Counted from the first letter of the stretch, positions 51,472 through 60,045 are shown. The stretch is 64,000 nt of DNA from Mycobacterium sp. GA-1285 (GCF_001499905.1 NZ_LQIS01000055.1:62001-126000); one strand, 5' to 3'. A program made the numbers and translations. The notes: generated by a model not told the origin, from the sequence alone.

Positions 51472-52175
51472 GCGGGGACCGCGACTTCTGCCCGTTGGCG
51501 GCGGATGTTCTGTGTGAGAACAACTCCCATCACCACGATCCACACGGCGATCGCGATGTTTTTGACCCAGAACGACAGCACGCCGTCCCACGCCAGCGGG
51601 CCGGTCATCGTCACCGCGCCGAATGCCGCCGGCATCAGGGCAACGGCGACGAGCAGGTTGAAGTGCGCCACCCACGGCCGAAAGACCGGCCGATCCTGGC
51701 GATCCCAGTAGATCGCCAGGGCCAGCACCAGGCACTGCGCGATGAGGTAGGGCACCAGTACCGTGAAGGTGACCCAGGCGAGGTCGTTGAGCAGTTGCGT
51801 GAGCTCGGGGGAACGCTCGGGCCGGAAGGCCCCCAGCAGCCAGAACATATTGGCGATCAAGAACAGCGTCGGCGGACCGCCCGCGCAGCCGATCAGGCAG
51901 TAGGTCAGGATCGGCGTGCGGTGTGCCATCTTGCGTACCTGCATCGCAAGCAGAATCACCGTCGGGATCAACCCGACGCCGAACCAGTTGAAGAGGATCA
52001 TGCTGTAGCGGATCCGTGCGGTCTCGTCACGGTAGAAGGCGGCGACCTCCTCGGCCGACATGGTCGGCGACATGGGGGGCACGAAGCCGGGAAACAGCAG
52101 GAACGCCGACAACCAGATGATCACCATCGCAGGCAAGGCCCACAGCATGATCAACTCGCCATCAGTTCGTCTCAT
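51468..52175 (-). CDS. Multi-pass membrane protein of unknown function (paralogue 1)
   Basis: 235-residue integral membrane protein with about six hydrophobic helices, beginning MRRTDGELIMLWALPAMVII. It shares GAFRPERSPEL and GPLAWDGVLSFW with the downstream protein at 50632, at matching positions. A periplasm-facing loop with MSAEEVAAFYRDETARIRY may bind a ligand. First gene of the membrane operon, directly downstream of the nested palindromes at 52193-52231 and divergent from a TetR gene. Family not recognised. Confidence 0.82.
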   Translation of the reverse strand: MRRTDGELIMLWALPAMVIIWLSAFLLFPGFVPPMSPTMSAEEVAAFYRDETARIRYSMILFNWFGVGLIPTVILLAMQVRKMAHRTPILTYCLIGCAGGPPTLFLIANMFWLLGAFRPERSPELTQLLNDLAWVTFTVLVPYLIAQCLVLALAIYWDRQDRPVFRPWVAHFNLLVAVALMPAAFGAVTMTGPLAWDGVLSFWVKNIAIAVWIVVMGVVLTQNIRRQRAEVAVPA

Positions 52176-52192
52176 CGTCTGCTCCCACGCTA

Positions 52193-52231
52193 GTTGCCGA
52201 TCGGCTACTCGAACGGTAGCCGATCGGCAAC
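52193..52231. promoter_or_regulatory. Double palindromic operator between membrane operon and TetR gene
   Basis: A perfect 15-bp inverted repeat: GTTGCCGATCGGCTA (52193-52207) and TAGCCGATCGGCAAC (52217-52231), 9 nt apart. Each arm itself contains the 10-bp palindrome GCCGATCGGC (52196-52205 and 52219-52228), with centres 23 bp apart. This looks like two adjacent TetR-dimer sites in the 88-nt divergent promoter gap. Confidence 0.78.
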
Positions 52232-52263
52232 CAAATGGTCAATGCTGGGCTACCCTCGACGGT

Positions 52264-52890
52264 GTGGCCACGGCAGAACAGAGATTCAGTGCGATCACCC
52301 GCACCGCTGCGCAGACCAGGGTCCTGGATGCCGCTTTGAAGTTGATCGCCGAGCACGGAGTCAGCGGCACATCGCTTCAGATGATCGCCGATGCCATCGG
52401 GGTCACCAAGGCGGCCGTGTACCGCCAGTTCAAGACGAAGGAAGAGATCGTCATCGCGATCACCGAGCGCGAGATGAGCCGGCTCGAGGATGCGCTGGAA
52501 GCTGCCGAGGCGGCCGGCCACGGACTCAAATCGCGGGAGATCCTGCTCGACCGGATGATCGACCAGGCGATCGAACGGCGCGGAGTCGTCACCGTGCTGC
52601 AGTTCGATCCGGTGATCCTGCGGCTCCAGGCCGAACATGAGCCGTTCCAACGATTCATCGAACGGCTGTATGCCGCGTTGCTGGGCACCCACGCCGGCCC
52701 GGAAGCCCGGCTACACGCCGCGGTGCTGTCCAGCGCGATCAGCGTGGCCGTCATGCATCCACTGGTTGCCGATCTTGACGCCGAAACGCTTCGCGCTCAA
52801 CTTATTCAGATGTCCCGGCGAATGCTCGACCTACCCGAGCGGGGTCAGGTTCCCTCATGTACGACGAAGAGGCGCTCGGCGGCGGTATAG
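52264..52890 (+). CDS. TetR/AcrR family regulator of the membrane module
   Basis: 208-residue TetR repressor with HTH AAQTRVLDAALKLIAEHG, then LQMIADAIGVTKAAVYRQFKTKEEI, and a helical effector domain. GTG 52264 is 33 nt from the nested palindromes, so it likely represses itself and the divergent COX3/COX4-like operon. Its last 46 nt overlap the convergent meaB gene; the C-terminal PSCTTKRRSAAV tail is encoded there. Effector unknown. Confidence 0.9.
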   Translation: MATAEQRFSAITRTAAQTRVLDAALKLIAEHGVSGTSLQMIADAIGVTKAAVYRQFKTKEEIVIAITEREMSRLEDALEAAEAAGHGLKSREILLDRMIDQAIERRGVVTVLQFDPVILRLQAEHEPFQRFIERLYAALLGTHAGPEARLHAAVLSSAISVAVMHPLVADLDAETLRAQLIQMSRRMLDLPERGQVPSCTTKRRSAAV

Positions 52891-53732
52891 GGATCGTCGG
52901 CGCCGTCGGCGACCGCCGCGGCCAACCGATTCAGGTCCGGATGGGTGAGCAACAACGTCTGCGCCAGCGACAAAATCTGCGCCCTGGCCCGCGCGGCGCG
53001 TCGTTCCCGGCTGTCGGAGCGGTGATGCGCCTCGATCGCGTCGACAAGCTCGACAACGCCGTCGCCTTGGGCCGCAACCAATTTCAGGACCGGAGCTTTC
53101 GTCTCGGCACGGAGGTCACGCACGGTCTGGTCGGCACCCTCGCGGTCTGCCTTGTTCACCACCACGATGTCGGCGACTTCCAGCAGACCTGCCTTGGCCG
53201 CTTGCACGGCGTCGCCTGCGCCGGGATTGAGGATCACGACGGTGGGATCGGCGACGGCGGCGATCTCGATCTCGGACTGTCCGACGCCGACGGTCTCCAA
53301 CACCACCAGCCCGTAGGACAGCGCCGCGAGTACGCGGATCGCCGCGGGCACCGCTGCGGCCAGGCCGCCGAGATGTCCGCGCGCCGCGACGGATCGGATC
53401 AGGACGTCGGGGTCGTTGATGTGGGCGGCCATCCGGATCCGGTCGCCGAGCAGTGCTCCCCCGCTGTACGGCGAGGACGGGTCGACCGCCAACACAGCGA
53501 CGCGTTCGCCACGTTCTCGGTAGGCGCCGACGAGCGCACCGACCGTCGTCGATTTCCCGGCGCCCGGCGGTCCGGTCACACCCACGATCCGCGGCGCCTC
53601 GACGGACCCCAGCGCGTCGAGAAGCTCGCTGCGCCTGGGGCTTTCGACGATGCTGAGTAATCGGCCGGTCGCACGGGTGGATCCCTCGCGCGCCGCCTCG
53701 ATGAGCTCCGCAAGTCGGTCTTGGCTGGTCAT
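52845..53732 (-). CDS. meaB: MeaB/ArgK-type GTPase chaperone of B12-dependent mutase
   Basis: 295-residue G3E-family GTPase that protects and reloads adenosylcobalamin-dependent acyl-CoA mutases. Walker A is GPPGAGKS at about residues 54-61, the G3 region is ETVGVGQSE and the G4 motif is NKAD. Other hallmarks are AVDPSSPYSGGALLGDR and the SVAARGHLGGL switch. Slightly shorter than MeaB (about 320). It lies in an operon with a thiolase (12 nt gap) and is likely to serve the split mutase encoded from 62507 on. The 3' end overlaps the convergent TetR gene by 46 nt. Confidence 0.92.
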   Translation of the reverse strand: MTSQDRLAELIEAAREGSTRATGRLLSIVESPRRSELLDALGSVEAPRIVGVTGPPGAGKSTTVGALVGAYRERGERVAVLAVDPSSPYSGGALLGDRIRMAAHINDPDVLIRSVAARGHLGGLAAAVPAAIRVLAALSYGLVVLETVGVGQSEIEIAAVADPTVVILNPGAGDAVQAAKAGLLEVADIVVVNKADREGADQTVRDLRAETKAPVLKLVAAQGDGVVELVDAIEAHHRSDSRERRAARARAQILSLAQTLLLTHPDLNRLAAAVADGADDPYTAAERLFVVHEGT

Positions 53733-53743
53733 TGACTGGCAGT

Positions 53744-54895
53744 CTACGGAGTCGGCACCTCGATGACCGTGGCCGATCCCATGCCGCCACCCGCACACAT
53801 CGCGGCGACGCCGATCCCGCCGCCGCGCCTGCGCAATTCGTGTACGAGCGTGACGAGCATCCGCGCGCCGGTAGCTGCCACCGGATGGCCGAGCGAGCAT
53901 CCGCTTCCACTGACGTTGACCCGGTCGGGGTCGATGTCGAGCAGTTTGACAGTCGCCACGCACATCGCAGCGAACGCCTCGTTGATCTCGAACAAGTCGA
54001 CGTCGGCGATCGAAATGCCCGCGCGCTTGAGGGCTTTCGGGATCGCCTCGACCGGCGCCAGCCCGGTGAATGCGGGGTCGACACCGACCGATGCCCATGC
54101 CTTGACGGTTCCCAGCGGGGCCAGCCCGAGCCGGTCGCTGGCGAGTGTGAGCACCGCGGCTCCGTCGTTGGCGCCGCAGGCGTTGCCGGCGGTGATGGAG
54201 AAGCCCTCGATCTCTGGATGCAGCGGTTTGAGCGCGGCGAGTTTCTCGATGCTGGTGTCGCGGCGCGGATGCTCGTCGGTGTCGAACAATCCGTACGGCG
54301 TCTCGATAGGAACGATCTCGTCCTCGAAGCGGCCCTCGTCGATCGCCTGGATCGCCTTGCGGTGCGAGCCGAGCGCCCACTGGTCCATCTCCTCGCGGCT
54401 GACGCCCGCGCGGACGGCGGCGTTCCAGCCGACGGTGATCGACATGTCCATGTTGGGCGCATCGGCGCGGTCCGGGTGTGTGGGCGGAAACCAGTCGAGC
54501 ATCGCGGCGTCTTTGGCGCTGCTGGCGCGGCGGGTGAAGCGCGGGGTGGTGGACGCGGAGTTCACGCCACCGGCGATCACCACCTGATCCATACCCGCGC
54601 GGATGCTGGCTGCGGCGCTTTGGACCGCGGCCTGCCCGGCGGCGCAATGCCGGTTGGTGGACAGCCCGGGCACCGAAGTGAGGCCCGCGGTGATCGCGGC
54701 GTGGCGCGCGATCACTCCGCCGCCGTAGAGACCTTCGCCGAGGATGACGTCGTCGATCGTCAGTCCGTCCACCTCACCGGCGGCCCCGCCGACCACGTGC
54801 TCGGCCAACTCATAGGCATCGGTGTCTCGCAGCGTGCCCTTCATCGCGGTGCCGATGGGCGTGCGCAGGGCAGAAACGATCACGGCTTCAGGCAT
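53744..54895 (-). CDS. Thiolase (acetyl-CoA acyltransferase)
   Basis: 383-residue thiolase with the nucleophilic cysteine in STNRHCAAGQAAVQ, the NEAFAAM motif, the GHP histidine in GCSLGHPVAATGAR and a second cysteine in MCAGGGMGSA. All elements of a degradative thiolase are present. ATG 54895 follows GGAG by 6 nt; a reading from 54907 adds four residues and has no SD. Operator copy 7 is 25 nt upstream. Co-transcribed with meaB. Confidence 0.93.
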   Translation of the reverse strand: MPEAVIVSALRTPIGTAMKGTLRDTDAYELAEHVVGGAAGEVDGLTIDDVILGEGLYGGGVIARHAAITAGLTSVPGLSTNRHCAAGQAAVQSAAASIRAGMDQVVIAGGVNSASTTPRFTRRASSAKDAAMLDWFPPTHPDRADAPNMDMSITVGWNAAVRAGVSREEMDQWALGSHRKAIQAIDEGRFEDEIVPIETPYGLFDTDEHPRRDTSIEKLAALKPLHPEIEGFSITAGNACGANDGAAVLTLASDRLGLAPLGTVKAWASVGVDPAFTGLAPVEAIPKALKRAGISIADVDLFEINEAFAAMCVATVKLLDIDPDRVNVSGSGCSLGHPVAATGARMLVTLVHELRRRGGGIGVAAMCAGGGMGSATVIEVPTP

Positions 54896-54919
54896 TGAGT
54901 TCTCCATCTCGACCAGTGT

Positions 54920-54934
54920 GAGAATGTTATTCTC
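54920..54934. promoter_or_regulatory. Putative operator copy 7
   Basis: GAGAAT-GTT-ATTCTC, flanked to give TGAGAATGTTATTCTCTCA. It sits in the 76-nt gap between divergent thiolase and SDR genes, overlapping where both promoters must lie. Confidence 0.73.
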
Positions 54935-54971
54935 TCAAGCCGAGAGTGCCAGTTGCAAGAAAGGGAACCAT

Positions 54972-55736
54972 ATGCAGATCGCGGGTAGCTCGGCAGTCGT
55001 GGTCGGTGGCGCCGGCGGTCTCGGCGAGGCGACGGTCCGGCGTCTGCACGGCGCAGGAGCCAAGGTCGTGGTCGCGGACATGGCCGACGACAAGGGCAAG
55101 ACGCTGGAGAGCGAACTCGGCGTGCGCTACGTCCGCACCGATGCGACGTCGGAGGACTCCGTCAACGCGGCCATCGCCGAGGCTGCCGCGGTGGCTCCCC
55201 TGCGCATCTCGGTGGACACCCACGGAGGTCCAGCCAGCGGCGGCCGGCTCATCGGCAAGGACGGTTCCCCGCTGGGCCTCGACGGCTTCAAGACGACGAT
55301 CGAGTTCTACCTGACGGCGGTCTTCAACGTGATGCGGTTGGCGGCCGCGGAGATCGCGAAGTCCGAGCCGCTCGACGAGGGCGCCCGAGGCGTCATCATC
55401 AACACCGCGTCGATTGCCGGTTACGAGGGACAGATCGGCCAGCTGCCGTACGCCGCGGCCAAGGGCGGCGTGATCGGCATGACGCTGAATGCCGCACGTG
55501 ATCTCTCGCCGCTCGGTATCCGCGTGGTCACCATCGCGCCGGGCACCATCAACACCCCGGCGTATGGACAGGCGGCCGACCAACTCGAGCAGTACTGGGG
55601 TCCGCAGGTGCCGTTCCCGAAGCGGATGGGCCGGTCCACGGAATACGCGCAACTGGCGCAGAGCATCGTCGAAAACGACTATCTCAACGGCGAAATCATC
55701 CGCCTCGACGGAGCGCTGCGCTTCCCCCCCAAGTAG
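54972..55736 (+). CDS. SDR, 3-hydroxyacyl-CoA dehydrogenase type (HSD10-like)
   Basis: 254-residue SDR resembling type-2 3-hydroxyacyl-CoA dehydrogenase. It has the cofactor motif VGGAGGLGEAT, the acidic ADMADDKG binding for NAD, serine in NTASIAGYEGQ, YAAAK motif, and the end NGEIIRLDGALRFPPK typical of that subgroup. It would oxidise a 3-hydroxyacyl-CoA to the ketoacyl-CoA cleaved by the divergent thiolase. ATG 54972 follows GAAAGGG. Confidence 0.93.
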   Translation: MQIAGSSAVVVGGAGGLGEATVRRLHGAGAKVVVADMADDKGKTLESELGVRYVRTDATSEDSVNAAIAEAAAVAPLRISVDTHGGPASGGRLIGKDGSPLGLDGFKTTIEFYLTAVFNVMRLAAAEIAKSEPLDEGARGVIINTASIAGYEGQIGQLPYAAAKGGVIGMTLNAARDLSPLGIRVVTIAPGTINTPAYGQAADQLEQYWGPQVPFPKRMGRSTEYAQLAQSIVENDYLNGEIIRLDGALRFPPK

Positions 55737-55744
55737 CTCGTGTT

Positions 55745-55800
55745 CCGCGAGCGTGCGTGTTTGCACACGACACGCCGCGCAATTTCAGCAGTTTGCGCAC
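55745..55800 (+). repeat. Dispersed ~56-bp repeat, copy C
   Basis: Begins CCGCGAGCGTGCGTGTTTGC, identical over the first 22 bases to copy A at 12332, and ends AGTTTGCGCAC. Starts 9 nt after the SDR stop codon. Confidence 0.75.
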
Positions 55801-55948
55801 CATCGCGCCATCGCGACGGTGCGCGTCTGCATCTGGCACGTGTGCTCAGCCCGGGCCATACGAGGCCGTGCGTTTCGCATACCGGTCGGGTTCGACAGGT
55901 TGCGCACACTCGCACGCGCACGAGCGTGCGCATAGCGGCGCGCGCGAG
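55801..55948. other. Non-coding stretch between inverted repeats
   Basis: A 148-nt stretch between repeat copies C and D. It is rich in CGTGCGC/GCGCAC words, including TGCGCACACTCGCACGCGCA, which can fold on itself. Short open frames here have no recognisable product. It resembles an empty or decayed counterpart of the repeat-bracketed unit at 12.3-13.4 kb. Confidence 0.4.
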
Positions 55949-55982
55949 CGGCGTGTCGCGCAGCAGACACGCACGCTCGCGC
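55949..55982 (-). repeat. Dispersed repeat, copy D (inverted, truncated)
   Basis: On the minus strand it reads GCGCGAGCGTGCGTGTCTGC and continues into CGACACGCCGC, matching the first ~34 bases of copies A-C; the distal half is missing. Inverted relative to copy C. Confidence 0.65.
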
Positions 55983-55997
55983 CAACCTGAGTGTGCG

Positions 55998-56765
55998 CTA
56001 CTTCTTCTTGGCGTTCAGCCGCGCGACGATCTCACGGAAATCGTCGGTTTTGAACGACTGCTCCTCGGCGGTGTTGGCGTAGTCGAGCACCGCCAGCACC
56101 GAGCGCTCGAGGTGAATGTTCAACAGACGCTTGGTACTTTCCACCGCTTGGCGCGGCAACTCCATGATCTTCTTCGCGCAGGCGATCGCCTCGCTCAGCG
56201 GATCCTCGACGACGTGGTTCGCCAGACCCAGTTCGGCGGCGCGCTGCGCCGAGATCCGCGCACCGGTCAGCGCGTACTCCTTGGCATGTAGCAGGCTCAT
56301 CTCCAGCGGCCACACCAGCGGCCCGCCGTCGGCGGCGACCAGACCCACCTGAACGTGTGGATCGGCCAGGTACGCATCGTCTTTGATGTAGACGATGTCG
56401 GACAACGCCACCAGGCTGCAGCCCAGGCCCATTGCCGGACCGTTGACGGCCGCCACCACAGGAATCCGGCAGCGTGCCATGCCCAGCACAATCTCGCGGC
56501 CATGCAGGATCGTCTTGGCGCGCAGATCGGCGTCCTGACGCAACTCCTCGAGGTAACCGAAGTCACCACCGGCCGAAAAGGCCCGTCCCGCACCGGTGAT
56601 CACCGCCGCGCGAGCCTCCCTGTCCTCGGCCAGCCGGGGCCACAACCAGGCGAGCCCGCAGTGTAAATCGTCATTGACCGAATTCAGGGATTCCGGCCGG
56701 TTCAGCGTGATGATGCGCAACGCGCCGTCGGCCTGAACGTCGATCTCCGGTGGTAGGTCGTACAA
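55998..56765 (-). CDS. Enoyl-CoA hydratase/isomerase family protein
   Basis: 255-residue crotonase-fold protein with RIITLNRPESLNSV, first oxyanion segment TGAGRAFSAGGDFG and second NGPAMGLGCSLVALSD. Glutamates at canonical positions are replaced (Ser in GCSLVAL; Asp residues in the GLVAADGGPLVWPL segment), so isomerase or lyase activity is possible. The start is TTG 56765, supported by TAGGAG at 6 nt and by the 1-nt spacing from the acyl-CoA dehydrogenase stop. Confidence 0.9.
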   Translation of the reverse strand: MYDLPPEIDVQADGALRIITLNRPESLNSVNDDLHCGLAWLWPRLAEDREARAAVITGAGRAFSAGGDFGYLEELRQDADLRAKTILHGREIVLGMARCRIPVVAAVNGPAMGLGCSLVALSDIVYIKDDAYLADPHVQVGLVAADGGPLVWPLEMSLLHAKEYALTGARISAQRAAELGLANHVVEDPLSEAIACAKKIMELPRQAVESTKRLLNIHLERSVLAVLDYANTAEEQSFKTDDFREIVARLNAKKK

Positions 56766-56766
56766 C

Positions 56767-57864
56767 TTAGACTCCTAATCCGAGAATGCGTGAAGCGATG
56801 ATGTTCTTCTGAATCTGCGAGGTACCGCCCATCACGCTCTGCGCGCGGCTGTACATGTAGGCGCCGAACAATTCGTGATCACCGGTGCCGACGGTGGCCA
56901 GCGCAGCATGCCCGACTGACTGCTCGGTCCACGTCATCAGCAGCTTGTCCAGGGAGCCCTGCGGCCCGTGCGTCATCCCGTCGAGCTGTTCGGACAACCT
57001 TCTGCGCACGTGCAGCCGCAGCATCTCGGTCTGCACCCACGCCCACGTCAGTTCCTCGGGAGCCGGGCCCTCCACCCGGGAGGCCAGCTGCCGCACCAGC
57101 TTTCCGTAGCGAGCCGAGAAACCCAGCGTCGACGGCTCTCGCTCATGGCTGACGACGGTCATCGCCAATCTCCAGCCCTCACCGGGTGCGCCGACCATGT
57201 TCTCCGCCGGGACCCGGGCCCCGTCGAACAGCACCTGGCCGAACTCCTTGGTGACGCCGCTGATCATCTTCAGCGGCCGCTGTTCGATCCCCGGCTGGTG
57301 CATCGACACGATGAACGCCGAAATGCCCTTGTGTTTGGGGACATCCTTATCCGTGCGGGCCAGCAGAAGGCACCAGTCGGCCACGTCGGAATAGCTGGTC
57401 CAGATCTTGTGACCGTGGATGACGTAAGTGTCGGGGTCGTCACCGCACAGGGTCGCCGTCGTGGTCAGCGACGCCAGGTCTGAGCCGGCGCCAGGCTCGG
57501 AGAAGCCCTGGCACCACCGCTCCGTGCCGTTGATCATCCCGGGCAGGAAGCGCTGCCGAAGCTCCTCGCTGCCGTGGTGGGACAGCCCTACCACCAGATA
57601 ACCCAGGCTCGGCCGCGCCGGCGCCCCGGCCTTGGCGATCTCCTCGTCGACGATCACGTCGTAGACCGGCGGCAGGTCCTGTCCGCCATACTCTTTCGGC
57701 CACGACGTACCGAAGAAGCCGGCCCCGTAGAGCGCCTGATGCCAGGCGCCCTGGGCGGCCCAGTACTCGTCGCCGGATGTCGGGAACTTGCCCTTCTGTT
57801 CGGTCAGCCAGCCGCGCAGCCGCTCACGGAACGCGGCTTCCTCGGGTGAGTCACGAAAGTCCAA
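56767..57864 (-). CDS. Acyl-CoA dehydrogenase, larger subunit of a second heteromeric pair
   Basis: 365-residue acyl-CoA dehydrogenase: WCQGFSEPGAGSDLASL, KIWTSYSDVADWCLLLAR, HEREPSTLGF helix, and MGGTSQIQKNIIASRILGLG at the C-terminus. The layout equals that of the 10379 gene, and it is followed in the same order by hydratase. It overlaps the smaller subunit gene by 14 nt, implying a one-to-one complex. Confidence 0.92.
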   Translation of the reverse strand: MDFRDSPEEAAFRERLRGWLTEQKGKFPTSGDEYWAAQGAWHQALYGAGFFGTSWPKEYGGQDLPPVYDVIVDEEIAKAGAPARPSLGYLVVGLSHHGSEELRQRFLPGMINGTERWCQGFSEPGAGSDLASLTTTATLCGDDPDTYVIHGHKIWTSYSDVADWCLLLARTDKDVPKHKGISAFIVSMHQPGIEQRPLKMISGVTKEFGQVLFDGARVPAENMVGAPGEGWRLAMTVVSHEREPSTLGFSARYGKLVRQLASRVEGPAPEELTWAWVQTEMLRLHVRRRLSEQLDGMTHGPQGSLDKLLMTWTEQSVGHAALATVGTGDHELFGAYMYSRAQSVMGGTSQIQKNIIASRILGLGV

Positions 57865-58663
57865 TGGACAACTCCTCCAACTTCACGGGCCATGTCTCGG
57901 TGGCGGCCAGCACCCGGCGCAGGTAGACGTGGGCCAAGCACTCCCAGGTGTTGCCGATGCCGCCATGTACCTGTATCGAGGTCTCACAGACGGTCAAAGC
58001 CGAGCGCGCACAGTAGATCTTGGCGACCCGCGCCGCCTCGATCGCCTCGGCGGCCGGCAACTCGTCGACCGCCCACGCAGCGTGCCGCAGCACGCTGATC
58101 GAGCCTTCGATCAGGGCGAGACTCTCGGCCAGGAGGTGACCGACCGCCTGATACGACCCGATCGTCGCACCGTACTGTTCGCGCACCTTCGCGTATTCGA
58201 CGGCCAGATCCTGCGCTCCCCTGGCCGCGCCGAGCAGGTCAGCGCACGACACCGTCAGCGCCAAGGTGCGCCATCGGGCCGCATCCTCCTCCGAAATCTC
58301 GTCCAGTTCAACGGGCGACTCGACTACTCCGGCTAGGCTTTTCGTCAGATCCACCGAATCCGCCGAAGCAGCAGCAGCCGGCTCACGCCCGGCCCGCATC
58401 CGAAGGTCGTCGGCGAGCACGGGTCCGATGAACGGCACGTCGACCAGGCCCCGGGCGAACTCCTCGGCCACGATCGCCACCTCAACGCCCGAGGCGCCGT
58501 CCGAGCGAAGCGTGCGAAAGCCGGTGGCGTCCACCGCCTTCTCCAGCCTCGCGATCCGGTTCGCATCGTCGAGGTCGGCCACCGACCCGGGACCGAGGTC
58601 ATCGGCCAGGGCAGCGGCGGCGGCCCGCAACTGTTGTTGTTCACTGGTCAGACGGACGTCCAC
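57851..58663 (-). CDS. Acyl-CoA dehydrogenase, smaller partner subunit
   Basis: 270-residue short acyl-CoA dehydrogenase-like protein. The C-terminal region VREQYGATIGSYQAVGHLLAE and then VHGGIGNTWECLAHVYLRR are clear; the glutamate in NTWECLAH matches the catalytic-residue position of small FadE subunits. GTG 58663 follows GGAG at 5 nt and lies inside the end of the FadD gene (16-nt overlap). With the 56767 product it would form an alpha2beta2 enzyme for bulky acyl-CoAs. Confidence 0.9.
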   Translation of the reverse strand: MDVRLTSEQQQLRAAAAALADDLGPGSVADLDDANRIARLEKAVDATGFRTLRSDGASGVEVAIVAEEFARGLVDVPFIGPVLADDLRMRAGREPAAAASADSVDLTKSLAGVVESPVELDEISEEDAARWRTLALTVSCADLLGAARGAQDLAVEYAKVREQYGATIGSYQAVGHLLAESLALIEGSISVLRHAAWAVDELPAAEAIEAARVAKIYCARSALTVCETSIQVHGGIGNTWECLAHVYLRRVLAATETWPVKLEELSIGLS

Positions 58664-60045
58664 AGACGCTCCTTCAACACTCGACGCAGAACCTTCCCCG
58701 AGGGCAGACGCGGGATCTCGGGCACGACGACGACCCGGCTGGGCCGCTTGTAGGAGGCCAGCCGCTCCCCGACCCACGACGCCAAGTCCTCTTCCGGCAC
58801 TGGCGCATTCATCTTCACGGCGACGATGATCGCCTCGCCGTCGGCGGTGTCCGGAACACCGAAGACCGCGCAGTCCTCGACCGCGGCATGCCCGTGCAGT
58901 ACCGCCTCCACCTCCGCGGGCGCGACCTGGAAGCCGCGCACCTTGATCATCTCCTTCGACCGGTCGGTGATCCGCAGCCACCCGTCGTCGTCGAGAAAGC
59001 CGACATCGCCCGTGCGATACCACCCGTCGTCAAATGCTCCCGCAGTCGCCGACTCCGGCAGGTATCCGGCCATGACCGAATCCGACTGAACCTCGATCTC
59101 GCCGGCCTCACCCGTCCCGAGAACCGCACCCCCGTCCAACGACACCACCCGCACGCGCACTCCGGGTACCGGCCGGCCCACGGTGTCCAGGTGTCCGCCG
59201 TCGACGTCGTTGCACGAGATCACCGGCAACTCGCTCGCACCGTATGCGGTCGCCCACTTCACCCCTGTCCTGGCGGTGACGGCTTCCGCGACGCTTTGAG
59301 TGACCGGTGTCGCACACCACATGATGTAACGCAGCGACGAGAGGTCGTAGGACTCCAGATCCGGATGCGCCGCTAGCGCCAAAGCAATTGGCGCCACGGC
59401 CATCTCGATGGTGATTCCGTCACTTTCGATGTGGCGCAACATGGCATCGATGTCGAAGCGCGGGTGCAGCCGGATCCAGGTTCCCGTATCGAGTGCCATC
59501 ACGATGTTGAGCAGGCCCAGAATGTGCGAAGGCGGTGTCATGATCTGCATGCGGTCCGACGACGACAGCCGCAGCGCGTCGCGCCAGTGCCGCACGGCGA
59601 CGTCGAACGCCGCGTGCGTGTGACGCACTGCCTTGGGCATACCGGTGGTTCCCGAACTGAACACGAACAACGCGTCGGCCTGCGGATCGGGCGGTTCGAA
59701 CGCGCGCCGCGTCGGCTCGATCGGATCGTCGAGCGAGAGCATCGGCATGAGTTCGGCGAGCACCGGGTGATCGCCTACCGCGTGCGCCGGTCGGGTCAGG
59801 GCGAGCGCGTGGTCGGTTTCCGCGCGCCTCCACGCGGGGCTGAGCAGTACCGCCGAGGCGCCCAACTGCCAGATTGCGCGCAGCGCGACGACGAACTCCG
59901 GACGGTTGGACGACATCAGCGCGACTCGGTCCCCGGCCCGCACACCGCGCTGTTCCAGGGTGGCGGTCATCCCGGCGGTCAACGCATCGAGTTGCGACAG
60001 CGTGTACTCACACTGCTCGAAGGCGAGCGCGATCGCCTCACTCAC
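58648..60045 (-). CDS. Acyl-CoA synthetase (AMP-binding, FadD type)
   Basis: 465-residue adenylate-forming enzyme, shorter than typical FadD (about 520) at the N-terminus. The phosphate loop is FVFSSGTTGMPKAVRHTH, the A5 region is TAYGASELPV, the hinge is YRTGDVGFLDDDGWLRITDR, and the catalytic lysine lies in LPSGKVLRRVL. It probably activates a pathway acid to its CoA ester. GTG 60045 is the first gene of a four-gene operon (FadD, two FadE, Ech) controlled from the gap containing operator copy 8. Confidence 0.92.
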   Translation of the reverse strand: MSEAIALAFEQCEYTLSQLDALTAGMTATLEQRGVRAGDRVALMSSNRPEFVVALRAIWQLGASAVLLSPAWRRAETDHALALTRPAHAVGDHPVLAELMPMLSLDDPIEPTRRAFEPPDPQADALFVFSSGTTGMPKAVRHTHAAFDVAVRHWRDALRLSSSDRMQIMTPPSHILGLLNIVMALDTGTWIRLHPRFDIDAMLRHIESDGITIEMAVAPIALALAAHPDLESYDLSSLRYIMWCATPVTQSVAEAVTARTGVKWATAYGASELPVISCNDVDGGHLDTVGRPVPGVRVRVVSLDGGAVLGTGEAGEIEVQSDSVMAGYLPESATAGAFDDGWYRTGDVGFLDDDGWLRITDRSKEMIKVRGFQVAPAEVEAVLHGHAAVEDCAVFGVPDTADGEAIIVAVKMNAPVPEEDLASWVGERLASYKRPSRVVVVPEIPRLPSGKVLRRVLKERLWTSV

